Assembly (NCBI GenBank): GCA_017535325.1
Contig: JAFXUC010000058.1
Location: forward strand, 22,227-86,226
Direction: 5' to 3'
Origin: Bacteroidales bacterium
Lineage (GTDB): Bacteria; Bacteroidota; Bacteroidia; Bacteroidales; UBA3824
Length of the DNA: 64,000 bases
Notes under the pieces: model-generated
The model's database searches: none
What the model was told of the DNA's origin: nothing
What the model saw: only the letters and a program-made list of their open reading frames with translations
Translations under genes and position numbers: made by a program
Shown: positions 55,804 to 64,000 of the stretch, in pieces
Numbering within the stretch: position 1 is the stretch's first letter
Layout of the letters: each line of letters begins with the position of its first letter

Positions 55804-58025
55804 TAAATTTCCTCGCCTTCCACCATGATGTTCAAAATGCCTTCGATGTCGGAGAGTTTGTTGACTACTTTTTCGAGGTGCTCCTGATTGCGGACGTAAA
55901 TTTCCAACTGTCCCGAAAAACTGCAATCGTCGGTTTCTATGCGGAACATTTTCAGGTTGAGGTCTAATTCCTGTGAAATCACGGTTATGATTTTCAGCGC
56001 GATGCCTTTTCTGTCAACGCCTTCGAGGTTGATTTTTGCAATACCGGAGGCTTCCTGCGACTCTTTCCAACTTACGGGGATAAGGCGCAAAGGGTCTTCC
56101 TTTACCTTCATTTGGGCGTAGAGACAGTTTTTTTTGTGGATGTAAATGCACTTTTTGTCTTCTGAAAGAACGCCGATTGCCTCGTCGCCGGGAAGCGTGT
56201 TGCAACATTCAGCCAACTGGTAATTTATGTCTCTTGAATCGCTCAAAAGGTTGTTTATGCCTTTGGAGTTTTGGTTTTTGTCGCCGCCGAATTGAAGTTT
56301 CCAAAATCTTACGAGAGTGTTTCCGACGGATTTTTTGATGAAACTTTCAAGATTCTGACTTGCGATTTCAGTCGTGAAAATCTTGTGGTAAAGGTCTGTT
56401 TTGTTGATGCACCCGAATTCACTCATCAGCGCGTTGGTCAGGTCCTGCTCGTCAACAACCTTGTATTTTGAGAAAAGGTTGTGCAGAATGTTCTGACCTT
56501 CGGCGATTTCTTCCTTGATAAAGTCGTGAAGTTGCTCTTTGAGAATGTTGTATGCCTTTGGCGTTACCACGATGTTTAGCCATTCGGGTTTCGGTTCGGT
56601 GTAGTTGCTCGTAACAGGCTCCACCAAGTCGCCGTTATGAAGCCGTGTTGAAATCGGCATCATTTTGTGGTTGACTTTTGCGCCTATGCACGATTTTGCG
56701 ACCTCCGGGTTGCTGATGTAGGCGTAGTCCAAAACCGTTGCGCCCGAAGGCAGTGCCGTAATGTTTCCTTCCGGCGAGTAGACCGAAATCTCGTCTGAAA
56801 GCAAAAGTTTGAAGTCTTCCAAAAAGTCGAAATTTCTTGTGTTCGGACTTTCCAACTTTTCCTTCAACTGTTTGAGTTTGCTGTCGAACTCCGCTTTTTT
56901 GTCTTTGATGCCTTTGTATTTCCAGTGTGCTGCAAAACCGTATTCCGCGATTTCGTTCATTCTCTCGCTGCGGATTTGGATTTCTACCCAGCGGTTGGTT
57001 TTGCTGTCGTAAACCGTGATGTGATACGCCTCATACCCGTTTTCTTTCGGTGAGTTGACCCAGTCGCGGGTTCTTTCGGGGTGGACGTAATAATCCTTGG
57101 AGATCAGTTTTACGATTTTCATGCACTCCTCTTTTTCGTGAGCCTCGTCGGTGGGAGTGTATATAATTCGTAAAGCAAACTTGTCGTAAACCTCCTCAAA
57201 GCCGACGTGCTTTTTCTGCATTTTCTGATAAATCGAATAAATGCTTTTCGGACGGCCTTTGATGTCGAATTTTATTCCGTTTTGAACAAGTTTTGCGATT
57301 ATCGGCAGACTGAACTGGTTGATGTATCTTATTGACTCGTTTTCGGAGAGTTGCATCAGGGAGTTGATTTTTTTGTATGCCTCCGGTTCAAGAAACTTGA
57401 AAACGAGTACTTCGAGTTCGGTTTTTATTTTGCTGAGACCGAGACGGTGGGCGAGGGGTACGTAAATCTGACGTGTCTCGTATGCCACTTTGAACTGGTC
57501 TTCCTTTTCCCTTACTTCCAAGGTTCTGAGGTTTGCGAGTCTGTCGGCAAGTTTTACCAAAATTATCCTGATGTCGTCGGTGATTCCGAGAATGATTTTT
57601 TTGTAAACCTCCGGCTCGGAGTCTTTGAAATATTCGCTTGTGCCTTTGATTTTGGCGAGCGATTCTACAATCAGAGCGACTTTTTCGTCGAAGATGTTGA
57701 TTATGTCGTCTTTGCTGTAACCTGTCTGAAAGGTGATTTCATGAAGAAGCGCGCAGACAGCCCCCGTTTTGCCCAATCCTATGTCCTGAATCACGATTGA
57801 CATAACATCAAACAAATGGTAGATAAAACTGTCGCCTGTTCTGCGCTTTTGTCCTTTGTACGCGTCCCTTGCGAGATTGTATGCTTTTCTTACGACGGCT
57901 TTGTCGGCATCAGTCTTAAAATAAATGCTGCCTGCCATCAACTGTTCAAACATTCTGTCCGTATCCTCTTCCGTGTAAGGTTTTCTGTGCAGAATTTCCT
58001 CGGCTTTTGTCAACTCCTTTGCCAT
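55800..58025 (-). CDS. RelA/SpoT-family (p)ppGpp synthetase with degenerate hydrolase domain
   Basis: 741 residues with the full long-RSH layout: HD domain (about 40-200), synthetase (about 240-370), TGS (about 395-460), helical linker, and C-terminal ACT. In the HD domain the consensus LLHDVVEDT is LLHEITFQT: the metal-binding Asp is Glu96, and the E-D pair is Phe99-Gln100, while His70 and His95 remain. Hydrolysis of (p)ppGpp is therefore probably lost. Synthetase motifs are largely kept (RPKSIYSIYQKM, NGYEAYH, EIQIRSERMNEIAEYGFAAHWKYK), so I predict a synthetase-only, RelA-like enzyme. The gene is 14 bases after the K+ channel gene, the third gene of a tsaD unit. Confidence 0.9.
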   Translation of the reverse strand: MAKELTKAEEILHRKPYTEEDTDRMFEQLMAGSIYFKTDADKAVVRKAYNLARDAYKGQKRRTGDSFIYHLFDVMSIVIQDIGLGKTGAVCALLHEITFQTGYSKDDIINIFDEKVALIVESLAKIKGTSEYFKDSEPEVYKKIILGITDDIRIILVKLADRLANLRTLEVREKEDQFKVAYETRQIYVPLAHRLGLSKIKTELEVLVFKFLEPEAYKKINSLMQLSENESIRYINQFSLPIIAKLVQNGIKFDIKGRPKSIYSIYQKMQKKHVGFEEVYDKFALRIIYTPTDEAHEKEECMKIVKLISKDYYVHPERTRDWVNSPKENGYEAYHITVYDSKTNRWVEIQIRSERMNEIAEYGFAAHWKYKGIKDKKAEFDSKLKQLKEKLESPNTRNFDFLEDFKLLLSDEISVYSPEGNITALPSGATVLDYAYISNPEVAKSCIGAKVNHKMMPISTRLHNGDLVEPVTSNYTEPKPEWLNIVVTPKAYNILKEQLHDFIKEEIAEGQNILHNLFSKYKVVDEQDLTNALMSEFGCINKTDLYHKIFTTEIASQNLESFIKKSVGNTLVRFWKLQFGGDKNQNSKGINNLLSDSRDINYQLAECCNTLPGDEAIGVLSEDKKCIYIHKKNCLYAQMKVKEDPLRLIPVSWKESQEASGIAKINLEGVDRKGIALKIITVISQELDLNLKMFRIETDDCSFSGQLEIYVRNQEHLEKVVNKLSDIEGILNIMVEGEEIY

Positions 58026-58039
58026 AACTTTGCTTTTTT

Positions 58040-58879
58040 TTAATCGTCAAGTTTGTGTCCGCAGTAAGGACAGTAATGTTTTTTGTCTTCTTCGGGTTTT
58101 TCTTTTTTCTGTTTTTCTTTCTCCTGTCTTTCGTTGATTTTTTCCAAAAAGCCCGCGCTGATGATACCCGTCGGCATTGCAACAAGTCCGATTCCCAAAA
58201 GTGCCATGGTGCTTCCGACTATTTTGCCCATATAAGTTACCGGAAAAACATCGCCGTAGCCGATTGTCGTCATCGTAACGATTGCCCACCAAAAACAGCC
58301 CAAAACATTAGGAAAAGCCTTCGGCTGAGTGTCGTGTTCAGCGTAAAACATTATAAACGAGGCAATTATCATTATTATGAAGATAAGTCCCATTATCACG
58401 CCGATTTCAGAGCGTTTGTCTCTTATGACATCTGCCACGAGTTTCATGGAGTCGTTGTAACGGGTGATTTTGAAAACCCTGAAAAACCTCAGAAGCCTCA
58501 ACATTCTGAGAACCCTCAAATCCAAGTTCGTAAAATCTAAATAGAAAGGCAGTATTGACAGCAAATCCACCAATCCGGCAAACGAAAAAATATAAGTTTT
58601 TACTGCCTGCCAGCGGGTTTTTCCCTTGTTTTCGGGGATAAGGTGCGCCGTCATTATTCTGATGATGTACTCCGTTGAAAAAACCATCACCGTAAAAAAG
58701 TCGAAAATGCGGAAATAATTTCTGTACGGAAGAAAAATACCGTCGTCTGTCTCCAAAGCCATTTCGCCGACCGACAGGATTATCAGAGCCATCAAAAAAT
58801 AGTTGAAGAATTTTGACAGTCTGTTGTGTTCGTCATTTTCGTCTACAATATAATAAAGTGCCTTTTCTATTGATTCCAT
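58040..58879 (-). CDS. Voltage-gated potassium channel (Kv-like)
   Basis: 279 residues: six membrane helices, an Arg-rich S4 (LRVLRMLRLLRFFRVFK) and the K+ selectivity filter TIGYGD in the pore loop (MTTIGYGDVFPV). The short C-terminus is charged and ends in half a zinc ribbon (HYCPYCGHKLDD). It is an inner-membrane tetramer that should conduct K+. It lies 7 bases after tsaD and 14 before the RelA/SpoT gene. Confidence 0.92.
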   Translation of the reverse strand: MESIEKALYYIVDENDEHNRLSKFFNYFLMALIILSVGEMALETDDGIFLPYRNYFRIFDFFTVMVFSTEYIIRIMTAHLIPENKGKTRWQAVKTYIFSFAGLVDLLSILPFYLDFTNLDLRVLRMLRLLRFFRVFKITRYNDSMKLVADVIRDKRSEIGVIMGLIFIIMIIASFIMFYAEHDTQPKAFPNVLGCFWWAIVTMTTIGYGDVFPVTYMGKIVGSTMALLGIGLVAMPTGIISAGFLEKINERQEKEKQKKEKPEEDKKHYCPYCGHKLDD

Positions 58880-58886
58880 TGTGTCT

Positions 58887-59906
58887 TTAAAACTTTAACC
58901 TTGCGTCCGGAGCAAGATCCATTGACGCAAATTCATGTTTAAAAAATTTGAAATATCCCGCGCCTGCAATCATTGCGGCGTTATCCGTTGTAAATTTTCT
59001 TTCCGGGATAAAAACTTCCCAGCCGTATTTTTGGGCGGTTAACGTCAAAGTGTCCCTTAATTCGGAATTTGCCGCAACCCCGCCGCCTATTGTTATCTGA
59101 CGGATTCCGGTTTCTTTTACCGCTTTTTTGATTTTGTCGATTAAAATGCTGATAATCGTAAATTGCAACGAAGCACATAAATCGTCAATATTTTCGTCTA
59201 TGAAATTCGGATTTTTTGCGATTTCGTCTTTTAAGAAATAGAGAAACGATGTCTTTAACCCTGAAAAACTGAAATCGAGACCTTTTATATTAGGCTTTGC
59301 AAAAGTAAACCTTTTCGGGTTGCCTTGATGTGCGTGTTTATCAATAATAGGACCGCCCGGATAACCTAGTCCCATAACTTTTGCGCACTTGTCAAAAGCC
59401 TCGCCTGCTGCGTCGTCTATTGTTGAGCCGATGATTTCCATGTCGAAATAATCCTTCACCTTTATAATCTGTGTGTGTCCGCCTGAAACCAAAAGCGTCA
59501 GAAAAGGAAAATCAGGATTTTTCTTGATATTGTCTTTTTCGTGTACAAACTGGCTGAGAACGTGTCCTTGAAGGTGGTTGATTTCAATCATCGGAATATT
59601 TCCCGCAAGGGAAAAGCCTTTTGCAAACGACACGCCTACAAGCAGCGAGCCCAAAAGTCCCGGTCCTCTTGTAAAAGCAACCGCCGAGATTTCGTCTTTT
59701 GAAATTCCCGCGTCTTTTATCGCCTTGTCAACCACAGGAATGATATTTTGCTGGTGAGCCCTCGAAGCAAGTTCGGGGACAACACCGCCGTAAGCGGAAT
59801 GTACTGCCTGACTTGCTATGACGTTAGAGAGCAAAATTCCGTCCGAAACTACCGCGGCGGAAGTGTCATCGCAAGAAGATTCTATACCTAAGATATTGAT
59901 TTTCAA
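58887..59906 (-). CDS. tsaD: tRNA N6-threonylcarbamoyladenosine synthase subunit TsaD
   Basis: 339 residues, the normal length. It transfers threonylcarbamoyl to A37 of tRNAs reading ANN codons, together with TsaB and TsaE. Family motifs are clear: GIESSCDDTSAAVV at the N-terminus, GPGLLGSLLVG, the metal-binding NHLQGH, LVSGGHT and GGVAANSEL. It is first in a unit with the K+ channel and RelA/SpoT genes, and divergent from rpsA. TsaB and TsaE are not in the window. Confidence 0.95.
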   Translation of the reverse strand: MKINILGIESSCDDTSAAVVSDGILLSNVIASQAVHSAYGGVVPELASRAHQQNIIPVVDKAIKDAGISKDEISAVAFTRGPGLLGSLLVGVSFAKGFSLAGNIPMIEINHLQGHVLSQFVHEKDNIKKNPDFPFLTLLVSGGHTQIIKVKDYFDMEIIGSTIDDAAGEAFDKCAKVMGLGYPGGPIIDKHAHQGNPKRFTFAKPNIKGLDFSFSGLKTSFLYFLKDEIAKNPNFIDENIDDLCASLQFTIISILIDKIKKAVKETGIRQITIGGGVAANSELRDTLTLTAQKYGWEVFIPERKFTTDNAAMIAGAGYFKFFKHEFASMDLAPDARLKF

Positions 59907-60045
59907 TTTTTAATTATTTTTTGTTACAAACTTTATTCAAACCCCTAAGTTAGGATTTTTAATCTTAACAGCAAAATAATTTTTATTAAAAACATTTAAT
60001 TGCAAAAACTTAACACAAAAAAAACATCAAAAAGTTTAAAAAAAG

Positions 60046-60078
60046 TTGTGTAAATCAAAAAAATATACTTAAATTTGC
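60046..60078 (+). promoter_or_regulatory. Promoter for rpsA (-33 TTGTG, -7 TAAATTTGC)
   Basis: TAAATTTGC at 60070-60078 lies about 20 bases after TTGTG at 60046-60050. A leader of about 60 A/T-rich bases follows before ATG 60148; no strong Shine-Dalgarno or hairpin is evident. Confidence 0.7.
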
Positions 60079-60147
60079 AACGGAATTTATATCTATAAAT
60101 AAAGTCTAACACATTAAAAAAAGTATTTAAAAAAAATAATTAATTTA

Positions 60148-62040
60148 ATGACACCGAAAAAAAACAATCAGGGTTACGAAGAAGAAGAACTCAACGAGCA
60201 GAGAGTTCAGGCTTCGGAAAATTCAGTTCAGGAAACTGAAGAAGAGGAAGTGATTCCTATGAATTCTTACAAGTCCAATGTATCTACAATGGATTTTGAC
60301 TGGGACAATGTATCTAACAAAAAAGGCGATTCTTATTCAGCTGACAAACGTAAGACTTTGGAAGAGGCTTACGACAAGACTTTGTCATCAGTTGTTGAAA
60401 ATCAGGTGGTTGAAGGAACCGTTATCGCTGTTAACAGCCGTGAGGTTGTAGTAAGCATAGGTTCTAAATCGGAAGGTGTAATCAGCGCAAGCGAATTCCG
60501 TTACAACCCCGAACTCAAAAAAGGCGACGCCGTAGAAGTTTACGTTGAAAATCAGGAAGATAAAAACGGCGCACTCGTTCTTTCACACAAAAAAGCACGC
60601 GCATTGCGTTCTTGGGACAGAGTCAACGAGGCTCTTGAAAACGACGAAATTATCAAAGGTTACATCAAATGTCGTACAAAAGGCGGCATGATTGTGGACG
60701 TATTCGGTATCGAAGCGTTCTTGCCGGGCAGTCAGATTGACGTTAAACCCATCAGGGATTACGATATTTACGTGGGCAAAACAATGGAATTCAAAGTTGT
60801 TAAAATCAATTCTGAGTTCAAAAACGTTGTTGTATCTCACAAAGCACTCATCGAGGCTGAACTCGAACAACAGAAAAAAGACATTATCTCTAAACTCGAA
60901 AAAGGTCAGATTCTCGAAGGCGTTGTTAAGAACATCACTTCTTACGGCGTATTCATCGACCTTGGCGGCGTAGACGGTCTTATTCATATTACCGACCTTT
61001 CTTGGGGCAGAGTATCTCATCCGGAAGAGGTTGTACACTTGGATCAGAAACTTCAAGTTGTTATCATCGACTTCGACGACGAGAAAAAACGCATCGCTCT
61101 TGGTCTCAAACAACTTACCCCGCATCCGTGGGAAGCACTTGATCAGAACCTCAAAGTCGGCGACAAAGTTAAAGGTAAAGTTGTTGTTATCGCTGATTAC
61201 GGCGCATTCGTTGAAATCGCTCCGGGCGTAGAAGGTCTTATCCATGTATCTGAAATGTCTTGGTCACAACATTTGCGTTCTGCACAAGAGTTCTTGAAAG
61301 TAGGCGACGAGGTTGAGGCTCAAATCCTTACACTCGACCGTGAGGAAAGAAAGATGTCTTTGGGTATCAAACAACTCAAACCGGATCCTTGGGCTAACAT
61401 CGAAGAAAAATATAAAGTAGGTTCTAAACATACTGCAAAAGTACGCAACTTCACCAACTTCGGCGTATTCGTTGAAATTGAAGAAGGTGTTGACGGTTTG
61501 ATTCACATCTCTGACCTTTCATGGACAAAGAAAGTAAAACATCCTAACGAGTTTACTTCAATCGGCGCAGAAATCGAAGTTGTTGTTCTTGACATTGACA
61601 AAGAAAACCGTCGTTTGAGCCTTGGACACAAACAGTTGGAAGAGAATCCTTGGGATACTTTCGAGACAATTTTCACCGTTGATTCTGTACACGAAGGAAC
61701 GATTTTGAGCCTTTTCGACAAGGGTGCAATCATCGCTTTGGAATACGGAATCGAAGGCTTTGCAACTCCGAGACATCTCGTAAAAGAAGACGGTTCTCAG
61801 TGTAAAGTAGATGAGAAACTTCCGTTCAAGGTTCTCGAATTCTCTAAGGCTGCAAAACGTATCATCCTTTCTCACACAAGAGTATGGGAAGATCCGAAAC
61901 CGAGACAGAAGCGCGAAAACGGCAAAGATAAAGAAGTTAAAAATATTATCAGCGATAATAATTCTAACAGATTTATGGATATGCTCGACGGCGAAGCGGC
62001 AAAAGCCTTGAAAGAAAAATTCGACGGTAAAGCAGAATAA
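60148..62040 (+). CDS. rpsA: 30S ribosomal protein S1
   Basis: 630 residues with an acidic N-terminal extension (about 1-70) and six S1/OB domains, starting near residues 78, 170, 250, 335, 420 and 507. The best repeats read GVFIDLGGVDGLIHITDLSW, GAFVEIAPGVEGLIHVSEMSW and GVFVEIEEGVDGLIHISDLSW. It binds mRNA and docks it on the 30S subunit, which matters in a phylum that mostly lacks Shine-Dalgarno sequences. Codon choice looks more restricted than in its neighbours, as expected for high expression. The STAS gene follows after 33 bases. Confidence 0.95.
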   Translation: MTPKKNNQGYEEEELNEQRVQASENSVQETEEEEVIPMNSYKSNVSTMDFDWDNVSNKKGDSYSADKRKTLEEAYDKTLSSVVENQVVEGTVIAVNSREVVVSIGSKSEGVISASEFRYNPELKKGDAVEVYVENQEDKNGALVLSHKKARALRSWDRVNEALENDEIIKGYIKCRTKGGMIVDVFGIEAFLPGSQIDVKPIRDYDIYVGKTMEFKVVKINSEFKNVVVSHKALIEAELEQQKKDIISKLEKGQILEGVVKNITSYGVFIDLGGVDGLIHITDLSWGRVSHPEEVVHLDQKLQVVIIDFDDEKKRIALGLKQLTPHPWEALDQNLKVGDKVKGKVVVIADYGAFVEIAPGVEGLIHVSEMSWSQHLRSAQEFLKVGDEVEAQILTLDREERKMSLGIKQLKPDPWANIEEKYKVGSKHTAKVRNFTNFGVFVEIEEGVDGLIHISDLSWTKKVKHPNEFTSIGAEIEVVVLDIDKENRRLSLGHKQLEENPWDTFETIFTVDSVHEGTILSLFDKGAIIALEYGIEGFATPRHLVKEDGSQCKVDEKLPFKVLEFSKAAKRIILSHTRVWEDPKPRQKRENGKDKEVKNIISDNNSNRFMDMLDGEAAKALKEKFDGKAE

Positions 62041-62073
62041 AATGTTGTTTAACTGATAAATAAATAATCAACT

Positions 62074-62439
62074 ATGGACGAGAAACAATTTGAAGTGGTA
62101 AAAAGAGACAACTACACCGTGATAAGCGTGTTGGTTGAAAAATTGGATACACATATTGCCCCTGCCGTTAAATCTGAATTGGTTTTGGTGGCCGGTAACG
62201 GAGAGAAGAACATAATAATAGATTTAAGAAAGGCACGCTATTGTGACAGTTCAGGGTTGAGTGCAATATTGGTTGCCAACAGACTTTGCAAAAACGCGGG
62301 CGGAATTTTCGTCCTGACGGGTTTGCAGACTGCGGTCGAAAGACTTATATCAATTTCGCAACTTGACACCGTTCTCAACATCACAGAAGACGTTGACAAG
62401 GCTGTGGAGTTTATCAAGTCGAAGAGCGAAGAGAATTAG
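62074..62439 (+). CDS. STAS-domain anti-sigma factor antagonist-like protein
   Basis: 121 residues, one STAS domain. The phosphorylatable site of anti-anti-sigma factors is recognisable as YCDSSGLSAIL (Asp58, Ser59, Ser60, Gly61). In partner-switching systems the unphosphorylated form binds a kinase/anti-sigma factor, and a SpoIIE-type phosphatase reactivates it; no RsbW-like kinase lies in the window, but a SpoIIE sensor is encoded at 48929. It is probably co-transcribed with rpsA. Confidence 0.88.
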   Translation: MDEKQFEVVKRDNYTVISVLVEKLDTHIAPAVKSELVLVAGNGEKNIIIDLRKARYCDSSGLSAILVANRLCKNAGGIFVLTGLQTAVERLISISQLDTVLNITEDVDKAVEFIKSKSEEN

Positions 62440-62462
62440 AAGTGCAATCATAGATAGAAGAG

Positions 62463-62507
62463 CAGGATTGACAAAGAATTTACTTCTTGTCAGTCCTGTT
62501 TTTTTCT
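62463..62507 (+). terminator. Terminator after the STAS gene
   Basis: CAGGATTGACAA and TTGTCAGTCCTG pair (one G-T) and a T-run follows. The right arm is also the end of the convergent ATPase gene. Confidence 0.8.
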
Positions 62508-64000
62508 TCTACTGCCTCGTAACTTTCTATATTTCTGTTTTTCGACGAAAATTTTATCGCGAGTTTTACAATCTTTTTGCCATAGTCCAGAACGGCGGCG
62601 GTATAGTCGCGGTCATCAATCTGGTCAAGCGCAGATTGTGCGCTGTGGTCGTATTTGAGTTCGATAATGTAAATTGTCTTGGGCATTTTGAGAATTAAAT
62701 CTGACTTTCCAAGGGCGGTTTCAACGTTTGCGGAAATGTCTGCCCCAAAAGAGGTTAACACTGTATAAAGTACAGAATGATAATGTTTTTCATTCATATT
62801 GTTGAGCGAAAACGGAAATTTACGGAAAAAGCGTTTTAAGGCTTCGATAAATTTTTTTATGTCGTCGTCGCTGTAAAAATCGTAATATGCGTTGCGTAAA
62901 AAATTTGTGTCGTTGATTTTGTAATAGTTTTTGAACAATGATTCTGCAAGCGCAGTACGTACTTCGCCGTTTGGATAGCCCAAGGTGTAGAGCGATGTCG
63001 GTATTTCGCCGTAAATCACAGAACGGTAATTTTTTATCGTCAAATATCCCGCCTGAAAAAGAAACGGCACAAGGTCTGTAATTTGTTCAACGGGCTGGTT
63101 AAAACGGGATGCACGACATTCTGTATTGTCAAAATCCTCCATCTGAATATTAAACTTGTTTATCAGTTTCAACAAAGAGGACGGTGTTCCCGAATCAAAC
63201 CAATAATCATTCAACTTCTTGTCATTAAATGCTTTAATAACAGAAAACGGATTGAATACATCCAACATTTCTGAGGAAAAATGATAACCGTCATACTTTT
63301 TCTTAAAATATTTAACTGCATCTTCAAAAGTATAACCGTTTTTGCCCGCAAAATTTTGAATGTCAGGCTTTAATGTCGTTGAAAACTCGTCCATAGAAAT
63401 TCCGCAAAGAGTCTCATATTCCGGCATCAGCGAAATGTCCTGCAAATTGTTCAACGCTGAAAAAATTGACATCTGAGAAAATTTTGTAATGCCGGTCAAA
63501 AATACAAAACGGATGTATTTGTCCAGTTTTTTGAGCGGAGAAAAAAACTTGTTTTGCGTTGCACGGATTTTATTTTGAAGTTTGTTATTATCAATAGTGT
63601 CAAGCATTGCCGCATCATATTCGTCAATTATTACGACGGCTTTTTGTCCTGTTTTTTTAACGACATTTTTTACCAGATTTGACAATCTTACGCCGCTGCC
63701 TTTACCCTTTCTTTCGATTGAATATTTTTTTTCGTTTTCGTCCAACATATCATCAATCAACTCGTTAAGATATTCAACGGAAACATCTTTCGCATCTGCA
63801 AACGAAAAATTCAAAACCGGATATTTTATCCAGTCTTTTTCCAGCGTTTCGATTTTCAAACCTTTGAACAAGTCTTTGTTTCCGTTGAAATATTCGTCCA
63901 ACGTACTGCACAACAATGACTTGCCAAAACGTCTTGGTCTTGACAAAAAAACGTAATCATAGTCATGAGTCATTTTATAGACCAAATCTGTTTTGTCAAC
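62480..64000 (-). CDS. AAA-ATPase-like / PD-(D/E)XK protein (5' end outside window)
   Basis: At least 507 residues; the frame is open to the right edge (it reads VDKTDLVYKM there), so the true start is missing. The N-terminal part is an AAA-like ATPase with FLSRPRRFGKS (Walker A variant) and VVIIDEYDAA (Walker B). The C-terminal part has a PD-(D/E)XK nuclease-like core (GKSDLILKMPKTIYIIELKYD). This pairing (AAA-ATPase_like with PDDEXK_9/DUF1703) is highly multiplied in Bacteroidota genomes; proposed roles include mobile-element or defence functions, unproved. It is convergent with the STAS gene. Confidence 0.85.
   Translation of the reverse strand, partial: VDKTDLVYKMTHDYDYVFLSRPRRFGKSLLCSTLDEYFNGNKDLFKGLKIETLEKDWIKYPVLNFSFADAKDVSVEYLNELIDDMLDENEKKYSIERKGKGSGVRLSNLVKNVVKKTGQKAVVIIDEYDAAMLDTIDNNKLQNKIRATQNKFFSPLKKLDKYIRFVFLTGITKFSQMSIFSALNNLQDISLMPEYETLCGISMDEFSTTLKPDIQNFAGKNGYTFEDAVKYFKKKYDGYHFSSEMLDVFNPFSVIKAFNDKKLNDYWFDSGTPSSLLKLINKFNIQMEDFDNTECRASRFNQPVEQITDLVPFLFQAGYLTIKNYRSVIYGEIPTSLYTLGYPNGEVRTALAESLFKNYYKINDTNFLRNAYYDFYSDDDIKKFIEALKRFFRKFPFSLNNMNEKHYHSVLYTVLTSFGADISANVETALGKSDLILKMPKTIYIIELKYDHSAQSALDQIDDRDYTAAVLDYGKKIVKLAIKFSSKNRNIESYEAVEEKNRTDKK

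Noticed and set aside
60079..60147. Possible S1 autoregulatory structure in the rpsA leader
   Set aside because: The leader is short and A/T-rich, with no stable hairpin or known motif that I can see.

Overview
This window is chromosomal DNA from a member of the Bacteroidota, most likely a Bacteroidales from a gut or rumen-like niche. Evidence for this: (i) most transcription units are preceded by the Bacteroidota -7 element TAnnTTTG(C), sometimes with TTTG about 19-20 bases upstream; (ii) Shine-Dalgarno sequences are largely absent; (iii) one secreted protein ends in a type IX secretion (Por) sorting domain; (iv) the carbohydrate enzymes (GH97 of the SusB type, tandem GH43, a GH9 homologue) and the two-component-propeller sensor are typical of this phylum. 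The genus cannot be resolved by eye.

Layout. 1-7.7 kb: ABC transporter (truncated at the left edge), M64-like metallopeptidase, an RHS-like secreted protein, a small membrane protein with MutS2, and tRNA-Ser. 7.8-14.6 kb: metA, a fused aroE-aroK and aroA in one unit, then the elongasome pair mrdA-rodA. 14.7-19.7 kb: tRNA-Tyr, a methyl-accepting chemotaxis protein with two outer-membrane proteins, PspA, a membrane coiled-coil protein and tRNA-Leu. 19.7-34.9 kb: a T9SS-exported GH9-fold protein lacking its catalytic residues, a lipid kinase fused to a beta-lactamase-like serine hydrolase, a helix-hairpin-helix protein, an MBOAT acyltransferase, a NaChBac-type channel, a double Tim44-like/zinc-ribbon protein, a lipoprotein and GH97.

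35.1-45.9 kb is an accessory island: six tightly packed minus-strand genes encoding a PLD-nuclease/SNF2-type helicase, an adenine methyltransferase, a TIR-like/NACHT STAND NTPase, a 130-aa unknown protein, a 138-aa protein with an N-terminal TDFVTNSSS motif, and a radical SAM/SPASM enzyme. The first two look like a restriction-modification system. The last four are much more AT-rich, are coupled by an ATGA overlap, a 3-base gap and a further overlap, and look like a separately acquired module. This is the best candidate for an undescribed system: a probable anti-phage operon that couples a TIR-STAND sensor to a radical-SAM-modified small protein.

45.9-64 kb returns to core-like content: tandem GH43, a very large sensor (two solute-binding domains, propeller, Y_Y_Y, membrane helix, SpoIIE phosphatase), an HHH/beta-barrel protein, tsaD - K+ channel - RelA/SpoT homologue, rpsA with a STAS protein, and an AAA/PD-(D/E)XK protein running off the right edge. 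The SpoIIE phosphatase and the STAS protein are plausible members of a partner-switching pathway, although they lie 8 kb apart. Several starts were moved downstream of the longest open frame, because promoters, terminators or signal peptides place the real start there.
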